This document shows positions 1 through 11,302 of a DNA stretch of 64,000 nucleotides, in pieces (the first letter of the stretch is position 1; the number at the start of each line of letters is the position of its first letter). The translations under genes and the position numbers were made by a program. Source of the stretch: Hirudo medicinalis (Eukaryota > Annelida > Clitellata > Hirudinida > Hirudinidae). Location: assembly GCA_011800805.1 (NCBI GenBank), contig MPNW01000321.1:86618-150617 (forward strand), read 5' to 3'. Under the pieces are notes generated by a model. It ran no database searches, was not told the origin of the DNA, and was given only the letters and a program-made list of their open reading frames with translations.

Positions 1-909
1 TTACTCAGATGTGGCCAAATTAAATTAATTGTTGTAATGCTATCCTTGGGATAGATTTTTAAACAAAATAAGTTGTTTTGTGTTTTACCTAAAAAAATGT
101 TCACTCGCATTGTTGTAGAGCATGCAATTTGTTTGAAGATTCTCATTTACGCCATGATCGTAGATCAGCTGGGCTAAAGTTAGTATAATTATTAACCACT
201 TACACCAAAGGACATGCATTGCTATGGAAGTATGAATGCTCTTCATAGTCACCTCTTCATTTGCATTTCATTAAGAAGAACCAAAGTTCTCAATGCACTG
301 ATTACACTGAGACATTAGTGATAGAGCTATGACAACTGGCTTTTGGAAATTGAATTTATGAATATTTCTGAGAAGAAATTTTTGGTTCATCATGGTCGTT
401 GGCTCACATAACAGTGACCTCATAACAGTGTCAAAAGTATTTTTATGTGGTTATGGGAGATGACATTTCAACTTCTCTATGGCAATAATGAAGGATTTCA
501 TGGTAATGCTTGTTTCTCAGTATCTCTTTCTTTGTATCATCCCAGTATCTGTGTATCTCTCAGTGAACTTTGGCATTTGAATAGGCAGGCTAATAACAAT
601 CTAAAAAGTACTGAGTGTGTCTTGAGTCATGGAGGTACTAATCTGATTGACATTATGAAGTGGCTGATTGGGATCATCTTTCTGTTCTCAGTAATTTTAA
701 TTGCTGTCATTTGGCATGTTGCTAATTGTTAGCAGTTGTTATTGTTATTGGTATCTGCTGGTCGCCTATAAAGATTTTTATCATTTAGAAGATTATATCT
801 TCAATTAGACTCTACAAGTTAACAAGGATATTAATATATTATGTTGCTTTGGTGTTTGTTATTGCGATGATTGGTTGAATAAAATTGCTCAAAGAAAAAA
901 AAAAATATA

Positions 910-1092
910 GTGCAGGATGGCTGAATGGGTTGCATTCTTGCATATGGCGGTAATGGCAACAGTAATGTGTTCGAAACCCAGCCTGCACTGCCGCAAGTGC
1001 CCTCGGGAGGGAGCGCTATATAAATGGTTAACAAAAAGCACCTCTGAAGCTATGCATATGGTGCTATATGAATGAACTACATTTTACATTTA
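910..1092 (+). repeat. tRNA-derived SINE, type A tail
   Basis: The head folds like a class II tRNA. The first seven bases GTGCAGG pair with CCTGCAC at the end of the tRNA-like part. An A-box-like TGGCTGAATGG and a B-box-like GTTCGAAACCC lie between them. The tail carries GCGCTATATAAATG-type sequence, then TATATGAATGAACTACATTTTACA and an AT-rich run. It lies in what is probably an annexin intron. The other copies are at 9656-9813, 34836-35020 and 45482-45590. Confidence 0.8.
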
Positions 1093-1419
1093 TAATAATA
1101 ATAACAGCAGCAGCAGCAACAATATCAATAACAACAATAATAATTACAACAATGATTAGTGTAATTATAACAATAGGCTGAGAATAATTTTTAAAAATTT
1201 GTATAATGAAGTTTAATCTTCATCCCTGTTAAGCATTATTTCAGAACATGTTTTTACACTTTTGGAAGGCTTAAAAATATCTTTGACATTTTTGTCACTT
1301 TAGTAAATATCAAGAATTATTTGTTGCTAGTTTTTAATAATTTTATTTTTTAGTTGTTAATTTTTTACAATTATATTATAATATATTTTAATAATTTGTA
1401 ATTAAAAATCCTTCATTAG

Positions 1420-2553
1420 GCAGGCATTGGTCAGTTGGGTACAGATGAAGCTGTGTTCAACATGATCCTTTGCACAAGGAGCTACCCCCATCTAAAGGCA
1501 GTGTTTCAGAGGTACAGAGAACTCACTCAGAAGGGCATTGCTGACAGCATCTCCAGTGAGATGAGTGGTGACCTGAAGGAAGGCTTTTTAGCCATTGGTT
1601 AGCCATGTTGTCACTTTAGACATGCTATTGGTTAGGATTTGCAACTCTCTTTTCTGAGTAATGCTGTTGATGTATTTAATGATTAAGGTGGTTTGAACTT
1701 TTCAAAAACATTTTATGGTTTTTCAATTTATTGCTAGTTATGTTTACTCACCAAATTTATATTCTTAGGTTGTTCACTCAAAATATTCACTTTCATGGTT
1801 CTGGGAATTCATCAATAATTGTCACACGAGATAATAATAGTAATAATTAATAATAATAATAATAAATTTATAATGCACCATTGGCATCAGGGGTGCATGG
1901 CATCAGAGGTGCCTAAATGATCTCTGATGACTTCTTTTGGCATTTGAAACTTCTTCTAATAATTCTAGTTGACTCTTGACACACAAAACATTAAAATGAT
2001 AGTTGGATTTCGATCTCTAGCTATTAAGTGCTGTAGTTGATGATATTTACCTTTCCAGTTGACTATGTCTGGGATCCCATAGGATACTTTGCAGAGAGAC
2101 TTTACAAGAGCATGAAGGGCTTTGGAACTGATGACAGCACCCTCATCAGGGTGATGGTCAGCAGATCTGAGGTGAGAGAAATACTTTCTCTTTCTACATT
2201 TATTCATTCTGGATGTGCCATTACAGTCACCATTCATTTTAAAAATCACTAATTAGTAATTTCATTTTTCATATTAATTTCTTAGTCTAGGATTAAGTTT
2301 GTCAAAGATGTTCTGATGTCAACCAACCTTATTGCTATTTTTCAGCATTTAAGATTTCATCTATTTGTTTTTGTTTTTTTAGTTTGTTAAATAATTAATT
2401 TTGAAAATTATTTCACTCTTCATTCAGATTGACCTGAAGGAAATCTCAAAATGTTTCTCAAAGAAATATGGCAAGCCCCTTTCTGAATTTATTAAAGGTG
2501 ACTGCAGTGGTGACTACAGGAAGCTCTTGTTGGCCATCCTTGGAAACAACTGA
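1420..2553 (+). CDS. Annexin, C-terminal exons (5' part outside window or not found)
   Basis: Calcium-dependent phospholipid-binding protein acting on the cytosolic face of membranes. Three exons join in phase: 1420-1597, 2059-2171 and 2428-2553 (TGA). They encode annexin repeat 3 (GIGQLGTDE, then SGDLKEGF) and repeat 4 ([25 protein letters not shown], ending [14 protein letters not shown]). The K-G-x-G-T-D loops and the downstream acidic residues in GDCSGDY are the usual type II calcium sites. The acceptors are TTCATTAG, CTTTCCAG and CATTCAG, and the donors at 1598 and 2172 are GT. Repeats 1-2 were not found in bases 1-1419, which are AT-rich and carry a SINE, so they probably lie upstream of the window. 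The annexin family is certain; the subtype is not assigned. Confidence 0.95.
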
Positions 2554-2790
2554 GGATTGGATTCAAATGTTCCAGGATCACTCATTCAGGAGACAATTTT
2601 TTAAAGTCTTAGTTGAAGATGTTGAATTGTGGAGCCTCCGCTGGATTTTTGCAAATCATGTGTTTGGAGTTGACTTTGCTTTCAATAATGTTTGATTTTT
2701 TTTCATTTTATATTCAGATGAGCATTCGTTTAGACTTGAACATTTGGTTATATAAATAACAATTTTGAAGAAAACTACTTCTATCACCAG

Positions 2791-2915
2791 ATCGATTTGA
2801 AAATATTCCAAGTTCATTCTCAAAGAAATATTGCAAGCCCCTTTCTGACTTTATTGAAGGGGACTGCAGTGGTGATTACAAGAGGCTTCTCTTGGCCCTC
2901 CTTGGCAACAACTGA
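2791..2915 (+). pseudogene. Duplicated annexin terminal exon with frameshift
   Basis: This is a second copy of the last annexin exon, starting 238 bases after the first one stops. It keeps a CAG acceptor at 2788-2790 and ends in the same way (LLLALLGNN then TGA). Compared with the 2428-2553 exon it has lost one base near its start, so the opening I-D-L-K and the downstream annexin frame are not continuous. It could be a dead alternative last exon or a relic of tandem exon duplication. The high similarity after the break suggests it was under constraint until fairly recently. Confidence 0.75.
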
Positions 2916-3300
2916 TGGCTGAACTCAAACTCGGTCATCCAAGAAACAAGAACAATTTGATTAGTCTTACTAAAGTCATTCAACTTAATTTGGATTTTCA
3001 TGCTTTATGAAGCATTTAATCTAATTTTTCTCCTAGTTAAGGCTACCTGATGCTCATTTGAAAAAAATTATTTAAGTATTTTCATCCTGGCATTCTTTGC
3101 AAGATTTTATTTGTTATTTCAGCAGATTAAACAATGTCAAAGATTTGAATTTCTTGTCTTAAAAACTATACAAAGCCAATAATAATAATACCAAATTATA
3201 ATTATATTTATATATATAATGCGTTGTCTAATTGTTCTAAAAATTAAAAATTATGCCTTAAGTACTTCACACATTGAGCTCAACATATAAATGAAACTCC

Positions 3301-6300
3301 TCAATTTTCAACTCTTAAAAATCCCACAGTTGCATTTATCTTGAGGGGACAACCTTCCTTAAGAAGAACCCTTCCTTTCTCATGCACCTCCAATGACACT
3401 TTTACCTTCTCGATGGTGCTTGTCAAGGTTAAAATCATAGTTTTGGTTTTGTCTATCTCAAGGTCAAAGCTACAGCCTCTATATTTGATCCCATGCCATG
3501 CTATCGAGGATGTAGCTTCCATGATAGAGGGATTGATTTTCAGTGAATCATCTAAGATCCTGAGGCCACCAAATCCAAACAATAGAGCCTGGAGATATCC
3601 TCCCATTCCAGTTATGAAGTTTGGAGATCCTTTGCCACCTTTTTCTTCAGTCCAGACCTATCAAAGAAATAAAGTCTCTAGATCTTAGGAAGCCTTATAA
3701 TACAAACATTTGGAGTAGTCAGATTGGTTCAAGTTATAAGAGGTAGGATTAAGTATGGTACTTTCGTTGTAAGGAACAAAACAGTAATAGACATTGCAAT
3801 TTTATTCCTTGATATGCTCAAAGAGAAATTCATTATTAAGTCAACAGCATAGGCTAAGTAATTTAATTAGAAATTATCAGGACCATCAATTAATATCGAC
3901 TAGTGGTATCAAACTTGCAAAAAATGCAGCTATATTTTAGTTCACCTGAAAATCTCCACTGATATGTTTGAACATCTTCACGAATGACTCATGGGCTCTC
4001 TTTTCCTCTCCAACTTCCAGCCACCCTATTGCATGCATGCTGTCGCTCATGGCTGGACCTCCCAGAGAAGTTGTCTGCCATTACAACATAAGATCAGAGT
4101 ATTTTCCAAAGCCTGATATCTCAGTCCTTTGTATCAAGAATTTAAACCAAGAATGTTGCTAACTTTCTCATAAATTTCCAAATCATTTTTTCTTGTGCTA
4201 TCCATCATATCCATCATCAGAGGAAAACCCAAGAGCACAACATCTGCCTGTTTAATCCTAGTCCCTAAAAATCCTCAAAACTCAAAAAAAGTATTATGCA
4301 TCAAAGATTAACAATGATACTGCAAAGAACATAGCCTAAAATGTTTTACCCATTTCAAATCCATCGAATTCAGGATGATAGTCATACTTTGGATCGTAGG
4401 GAACGTACATTTGGGCAGCCGCCTCTTCATAAATCGAAGCTCTTGAATCTGCAGACATCTTTGAAGCTACATAGGCACCTCTGAGGCTAAGAGCAGCAAT
4501 AGCATTTGTGTAGGCACTGTTGTCAACACATCTTGCAAATTCATCAGGTGGCATAACTCCTGATGATAATTCACAATCCAAAATTGGGTTTAAATTAATT
4601 AATAATAAGTTAGTAATAATATTTTATTGAAAACGCTTTGGCAATTTTCATCACCTTTAATCTCATACATTTGCTTTTTGCTATCATACTCAGCCCTGCT
4701 TAGCCAGAAATCACCAATGCCTTTCAGGATGTTGAGATAAGATTCAGGAAAATCTGAATTTTAATGGAGAACAAAAATTTAATGAAAATTCAATAAGTTA
4801 GAATGTGTGACATTTAAACATTCTCAGTTGTGAAGAAAATGTAAAATGTAATCTAAAAATAAAATTAATTTCCCACCTTTGCAATGAGGAGAAATCATCA
4901 TGTATTGCTGGATGGCCATCGAAATGTCTCCATTTATGTGGATTTCCAAATGTCCACATTCTTCGTCAGGTGCTGTCTCTATTCCTGAAATAAAATAGCG
5001 TTGGAATTGGAAATTTCTTATTTGGCATTTTAGATTGTTTGTATTTAGCCGATATTTTGACTGCCTTTTGTATCCAAATGGGATGTGAAGGCACTTTTTA
5101 ATCGATCTACCATTTGTATATGCTGTGCAGGCTGGGTTGCCAATACCACACATTACGACTGTTGCTTTTATGACCGCATGCAGGAATGCAACCCATTCTG
5201 CCAACCTGCATTGTTTATCAGTAACTATAAATTTACTTGGCCACCCATTCTGCCAACCTGCATGACGAATCATTCCAGAAGATTCAAAAATGTTTCATTA
5301 AGACATTATTTCATGTATTGAGGTGCCAACCGTCAGGGCACTTTCCCAGGGATATCTGAGTCCTTTAAGGCCAACCACCCTGGCGTTCCTAGCCGCAACA
5401 TCGATGGTGCGAACTCTCGAATGAAGGAGAGTGGCTGAGAATTCATGGTGGAGCATTAGAATTGCAGGGAACATCCAAGTTTCTGCATCCCAGAATGTAT
5501 GGCCCTGATAGGACTAAAATAGTTTCAAAAGTTATTTCTTTATTATTAGAATATAATATAAATTATTTTATAACAAATATTCATAAAATATTTCTGTGAA
5601 TTCTGTCACAATTTGCTCATCAAGAATAATTAAAATTTAATGGATTTAAAATGAATTTAAAATTCATCTAGCCTCTTCATCACCCCAAGGCAGACCAGAG
5701 GGACTGAGACCAGTGAACAGAGTGGTATAGGATTCAGTATGACAAGTATCTTCACTGGATAAGGGATTCACCTTCTGAATTGGTATCGAGCTAAGGATGT
5801 TGTAGAGACTTGAAGCAGCAGCCTGGCTGCACTTTAAGTTGCCCTGCAGCTCGATCCTGCCTGAAGTCCAAAGTTTCAACCATTCCTTATGATGGCTTTT
5901 CTCCAAATTGTCAGACTTCTCAAGTTCTTTTCCTATATTTATAACATTAGAATCACAAGGACTATATTCATATTTTGAGATGTTTTTAAAACATATATAT
6001 TATCGACTTTACCATGCCTGTAAGCTTGCAGGACAACATCCTTTGAATAATGAATTGATGTGACAAATGTCCACTTTTTAAAGCTTTGAGTTCTTTGTAT
6101 TTCCAGTGTTCCTGGTATAAAATCATGTAAAATGTAGAAATCCTGACATTTAGAGAACTCTGGATCTTCTGAGATCCTGGTTCTACCATGATAAAATCTG
6201 GAGCAAATTAAAAAAATAAATCATTTTCAGTTTTCAATATAAAAATCACCCCCCCACAAAAAAAAAAATCTCACCTAGCATTTGTAAACTCTGAGGTAAG

Positions 6301-7258
6301 CTCCTCAAGGTCAATGTCTTCAGAAGTTGTAGTTCTTGAGACATCAAGCTCAATGGTTAAAGAATCTTTTATGTTTGATTTTGTGTCAACAGATTTTGCT
6401 GTTGAGTCTTGGCTCTGTGACTTCACGTTGCTTTCATCTTTGGTATCTTGGGTAACTACCACTTGAAAAACAAGTATTGGAAGAATTGTTCTATGAGCAA
6501 ACCATTGCAGAGTTGTGACCCATCCATTAATCTTGTGCTGCTCAATGAATGTGCCTGTTTCAACATTTAAAATAGTTAAGTCCCAGTATCATAAAGTCAT
6601 TTAATACTTTTCCTAAATTTAAAATGTATCTGTACAGTGTCTGTCAGACAAATTTAAAATAAAGCACCAGAACAAACCCCACACTGAAAATAATGAGACG
6701 TCAATATACAATACGTCAAATACGTCAACTATTCTGACGTTACTGTAAGCTAGAACTACAGTGAGGATAATTATTACCTATCCTGGTATCTAGTTTGTAT
6801 TCGATTAATTGGTCATCTGATGGAGATTTCATTTTGACGTCGACGGTGGACGGAATTTTGACACGTTGAGATTTTGTCTCTTTTCCATTGAACAAGCCAC
6901 TTATATGCATCCATGGATACTTTATTACCGTAGCCAGATGACCATTGCCGACGGAAGGGACCTGCAACAAACTTTCGGGCCATCTGAAAAGTCAACAGGT
7001 AAATAAAATTATGAAGATATATAACATCTATTTCTAGAATGAACTCTGCCACATACTTTCTTGATTTAAAAACGTAGAAGTCTTCATTTAAATCTTCTAC
7101 CTCCAATTCACTTGACGGAAAGCTGTCAGAAGTATATCATAGTTAAATAAAAAATAATGTTATCGTATTATCTTTAAAAACTCCATTAATATCATATTAA
7201 TGTCTTGAAGTAAACAAGTGTTATCAGTAAGATTCTAAATTAACCATATCCCAGCCAT
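3301..7258 (-). CDS. PGGHG: Protein-glucosylgalactosylhydroxylysine glucosidase (GH65 family, ATHL1/PGGHG)
   Basis: Removes glucose from glucosylgalactosyl-hydroxylysine of collagens (known role of the vertebrate enzyme). Reconstructed exons, 5' to 3' on the minus strand: 7258-7245, 7122-7057, 6983-6778, 6554-6275, 6197-6013, 5932-5673, 5513-5327, 4984-4877, 4753-4655, 4559-4350, 4264-4164, 4074-3946, 3657-3301. They total 2202 bases, giving 733 aa; from memory the human protein is about 737 aa. Recognisable family blocks include HTFWDAETWMFP, LRYPWESAL, EIHINGDI, HPEFDGFE, KQADVVLLGFP, VWTEEKGG and FITGMGGYLQ. The Asp of FWD and the Glu of VWTE sit where family catalytic residues are reported. 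Exon 1 is only 14 coding bases (MAGI plus a split codon) and is the least certain. The 5673 donor, and possibly the 5327 donor, appear to be GC rather than GT. A SINE sits in the intron at 4985-5326. Confidence 0.93.
5063..5264 (-). repeat. tRNA-derived SINE, type B tail, with duplicated head
   Basis: Inside a PGGHG intron. On the minus strand the tRNA-like head (ATGCAGGTTGGCAGAATGG) appears twice, first as a short fragment from about 5264 and then as a longer head from about 5210. The tail is AGTGCCTTCACATCCCATTT and AT-rich sequence, unlike the type A copies. The same tail is present in the copy at 19374-19503. Confidence 0.7.
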
Positions 7259-8722
7259 ACGTGCACCTAGCTTCAGCATCCAAGGCTGAAGTGCGAACTT
7301 CGCCTAGGCGTGGCTAACCTAAAATATATTTGTATTCCGCCCTTAGACACTTACGTAATGGTACATCAAAATGTTCAATATGATTTCTACTTTTCAAATA
7401 TGTATGTTTTACAAACTTATTGAGTTATGGAACAACATATGTGCCTTAAACATCTCGAGACATGTCAAGCGGAAGCCCATGCAACATTGAATTGATTGAC
7501 AAGTCTTCTTATTCTGTAACAACCAAAAACCTACTGATCAAATATATACCAAAATGTTCATTATGCTTTCTATTTTTCAAATGGAAAGGACGCTTATTTA
7601 AGTGGCACAGAAACTTAGTGTGACAAACGGGTTTTCCAAATCATCTTAATTATGCAACGGACTTTAATCAAATAAAATAAAAATTTATAATGACATAGGA
7701 GGTATCGTTATGCTAGTTAATATCCACTTAAGCGGTATATTTCTTCAATCTCAATGGATAGGTCAATGTAACTAACTGATTACTGAGTCATCCATATTCC
7801 TACAAAAAATTCAGAAAGTAGTTAATAATTAAATGAGACTCAAATTCAAATTCAATCCATAGAGATAAAAGTAACCTTTTTTTCTCGATCGACCTAGCGA
7901 AATAAAAAGTATTTTGCATCATTTACAATTTTAGTTTAATGATGTTTTGTGTTAAGTTATATTTATCGAAGTTATCTTGTTAGGTTGTGGCAGTGAGTTG
8001 GATTTGCTCGTCGCTTGGTCAACATTGCTTTCCACTATTGAAAATTACTGAAATAACTGAATTCTGCTAATTCTGCTTCCAAAAGCCAGACTGGAATTAC
8101 AAAGTTTTGAACGATTTTGAAGCTGCTAGTTTTCCTTGGAAATTAAAAATATCAATTAAATTCATTATATTGCTGCAATTATTTATTAAATAAAAGAAAT
8201 ATTAAAGGAATCCATTTAAGTCAATTGTATACAAGCAATAACAATTGGCTTACATTTTATTAATAACATTATCCCTTTAATGGTTTCGCCACCATGACCT
8301 CAAGGTCTCAGGGGTGCGAATGAAAGTCAGAGTTAGGTATTTCATGTTCTATGTGGAACATCATTTGTTTGGAGGTTTTCTTCAGCACTACATTCACGGT
8401 CTGAGATTAATTTATTAATAATCATTAAGGATCATGTCGTCAATTAATCAAAGATTCTTTTCATTTCTTAGGAACTTGAAAGCGTTATTAAAGTAATAAA
8501 AGTAGCGACGATGATAATGATGAAAATGATGATAATCGTAGCCTACAAAAACTTCTTAGAACCATAAAACGCTGGTGAACTTTGTCGGTAACCAGGGCCA
8601 ACCGATAAACAATCTCAACTTTAAAGCCTGCCCACATTCTTCAAAGCAAAATTCTCAGCTGAATCAAAGTGTTTTCTTGGAACTTTCGCTGCTCTCAGAT
8701 TCGTGAAAATTCAAGAAACAAA
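7259..8722. other. Intergenic AT-rich DNA between PGGHG and the small acylated-protein gene
   Basis: No supported ORF. It should contain the PGGHG promoter on the minus strand and the promoter of the gene starting at 8723. The stretch 8090-8260 resembles 9290-9440 (shared AAAGTTTTGAA..GATGTTGA-like and GCTAGTT..TCCxTGGA segments), so part of this DNA has been duplicated across the small gene. Confidence 0.5.
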
Positions 8723-9551
8723 ATGGGTTGTAAGAACAGCAAGAGTACTTGCAGTAATTCAGTCGTTCCGGTTTCTGACGAACACGCCCAAAGTAACCTT
8801 AACGTTTCATGTTGCAATAAAACAGTAATTAATTAACATTTGACTAAGTAACATTTATTTATAATGGTGGAGTTTGTAAATAACTTTTCAAATAATTTCT
8901 CGTATTGTAATTTTAATTAAATGACTTGCAATTTGTCGTTTATTCTTTTCCAGCCAACGGCAACGTTGAAAAGTCTCAAAGTAGTCAATCTACCGTCAAC
9001 TTACCTGAAAATAATGAAGAAAGTTTGTATCCACGAAATATTTTAAAAATGTAACCATATCATATCTACAATAACTTAATATATCAATATTATACTTACA
9101 ATAATATTATAATCATAACAACACATTAATAAAAAAAACTCATCAACCACACTTGGGAACACAAATAATTTTTTATTTCTCCCTGCTTAAGGAATTGAGC
9201 AGCTTAACTTTCTTTGCTATGATCTTATGAGAATGCTAAAATTATTATTATGATTATTGAACGTAATTAATAGTAATTATGATCAGTTGTTCCAATTGTA
9301 AAGTTTTGAAAGATGTTGAGGTTGCTAGTTGTTCCCTGGAGTAATCTTTATAAATCTATCAGAAATCATTACATTATTTTTGCATTTATTTATGAGATCC
9401 ATTATTTACATTAGTTCACAATTTCATTGGCTTGTTACGCTGATGTTTCGTAAGATTAATTTCAGTTTTTCTTCCAGAAAACGAAGACGTAGTTAAAAGC
9501 ATCACCATCCGTGGAGAAGAAGCAGAAGCAGAGACTGCTGGAAATTCCTAA
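8723..9551 (+). CDS. Small probable lipid-anchored acidic protein (unknown function)
   Basis: Three exons in compatible phase, 8723-8792, 8954-9022 and 9478-9551 (TAA), give 70 aa. The start MGCKNSKSTCSN has Gly2 and Cys3, a classical N-myristoylation/palmitoylation context. The rest is hydrophilic and acidic, with no membrane segment (for example VNLPENNEE and GEEAEAETAGNS). The acceptors TTTTCCAG and CTTCCAG are good. The donors A|GTAACC and A|GTTTGT are moderate, and an alternative donor at 8825 (ACA|GTAATT) would change the frame. A polyadenylation-like AATAAA lies near 9604. I do not recognise the family. Membrane tethering is inferred from the N terminus alone. Confidence 0.45.
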
Positions 9552-9655
9552 TTGATTTCAAATAGAGACTTCATCTTCCAGTTTAATTCTTAGTAGATTC
9601 TCAATAAATCATCGGAAAGATATATTAAGAATAAATTGTTACGTTTATGTAAACG

Positions 9656-9813
9656 TAATGTATTTCATTTATATAGCGCCATATGCATCAGAGGCTCTTT
9701 TTGTTAGCCATTTATATAGCGCTCCTTTCCAAGGGCGCTTGAGGTAATTCAGGCTGGGTTTCAAAAACGGCCCGTTACATATGCAGGAAGCAACCCATTC
9801 GGCCAACCTGCAC
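9656..9813 (-). repeat. tRNA-derived SINE, type A tail
   Basis: Minus-strand copy with head GTGCAGGTTGGCCGAATGGG and a degraded B box (the centre reads TTTTTGAAACCC). The type A body includes GGAGCGCTATATAAATGG, CTAACAAAAAGAGCCTCTGA and GGCGCTATATAAATGAAATA. It lies directly downstream of the small acylated-protein gene. Confidence 0.8.
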
Positions 9814-10020
9814 GCAATTATTACGCAATGTGACATATACATTAACTTACATGTATTCATTACGCATGTGAAATCTTTAGTAGATTTTAAACAAGAAAAC
9901 ACGCATAAAAATGTTAGACGTAATATAAATATAGGCATAATTATATAAAAATATAAACTTACGTAGTCGAAAATATACTCGATGTTGCTCTTACTATATT
10001 GTCTCCTTGTCAGTAGAGAA

Positions 10021-11034
10021 TATGCCTGAACCACCTAGGAGAATCCAAGAGGCTGGGAATAAATTAGAAGTAATGGAATTCTCAAAAATAGAGGTAATTA
10101 AGTAGCTGGAAAATTTGAAAGTAGATAAAAGCCCTGGCATAGATAACCTCCATCCAAAACTATACGAGACACGAACAGAAATAGGAGAAGCATTGTCAAA
10201 TTTATTTGTCAAATATTTTGGAAGAAATGAAGTGATTGTGAAGAGCCAACATGGATTTACTAAGAACAGATCGTGCCTTACCAATCTACTTGACTTATTC
10301 GATGAAATTTATGATTGGGCTGATCATGACAAGGCTGTGGATATTACAGGTTATTCAAATGGGCAGAAGATTGGCAGATGCTTTTCAATGTAGACAAAAG
10401 CTCCATCATGCATATGGGATGTAGGAATACGAAAGTGGAATATGGGCACACATCTGGGGGTAATAATGCATACAAATGGAAAAGCATCTCTGCAGTGCAT
10501 GGAAGTTGCAAAAAAGTAAATATAGTACTTGGGATGATAAGGAGAACAGTAGTAAGTAGAGATAAAGATGCAATTCAGAGACTGTATAAAACATTGGTGA
10601 GACCACATCTAGAGTATTGCGTCCAAGTTTGGAATCCAAAATTGAAAAAAGGATGTGGGAGTGTTGGAAGGAGTGCAAAGAAGGGCATCCAGGATGATAA
10701 AGGGATTAGGAAAGTTGAGATATGAGGAAACACTAAAAAGGTGTCGGCTGACTACTCTGGAGAAGCAGGGGGATCTCATCAAGGCTTTTAAAATTTTATC
10801 GGGAAGGGAAGGCCTTTTAAGCATCAACATCAACAGATTTTCGAAGTCACTAAAAGTGCTTTTATTAGAGGGCACGATTGTAGGTTATATAGGAAGGCAT
10901 CGGGAAACTTAAAAAATGATTACTTCAACACAAGGGTGGTTTCGTTATGGAATAAATTAGATAAGGATGCCATCCAAGCATTTACAGTTGATAAATTTAA
11001 GATAAACCTAAGTAAATATGGATATTAGAAATTA
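10021..11034 (+). mobile_element. CR1/L2-like non-LTR retrotransposon relic (ORF2 reverse transcriptase)
   Basis: A 5'-truncated, internally deleted LINE copy. Conserved reverse-transcriptase pieces appear in order but in different frames: LKVDKSPGIDNLHPKL, then SQHGFTKNRSCLTNLLDLFDE, then NVDKSSIMHMG, then SRDKDAIQRLYKTLVRPHLE followed by YCVQVWNP, then the typical 3' end with RMIKGLGKLRYEETLKRC and TTLEKQGDLIKAFKIL. The catalytic F/YADD block is missing from the deleted interval, so the copy cannot be active. The frame shifts near 10380 and 10650 confirm decay. Confidence 0.88.
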
Positions 11035-11302
11035 AGAATGTTTATTAGATCTCGGTCTTCTTAACCACTACAAATAATTGCTACGTTATGTTGTCACAGA
11101 TGTTAGGCACTATATCATATCTTGACGTTGATATCTACCTATTGACATTAGCATGCCGACATCTGCTATACCTGCAACTGTAGTTTAATATCAGCCTTTC
11201 ACAAATATTTCAACATTAGCCTAATCAATCCTAGCCGTGTAAAGAACTGGCAAAATATTAAATTGCCAAGTAGTCTCAAAAGTAATGTTATGATCTACAG
11301 AT

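Noticed and set aside
445..732. 95-codon plus-strand frame with a hydrophobic end
   Set aside because: AT-rich composition, no splice sites or family signal; likely chance within an annexin intron.
10115..10912. Treating the reverse-transcriptase frames as a host gene or intact element
   Set aside because: Frameshifts and a missing catalytic block show it is a dead LINE.
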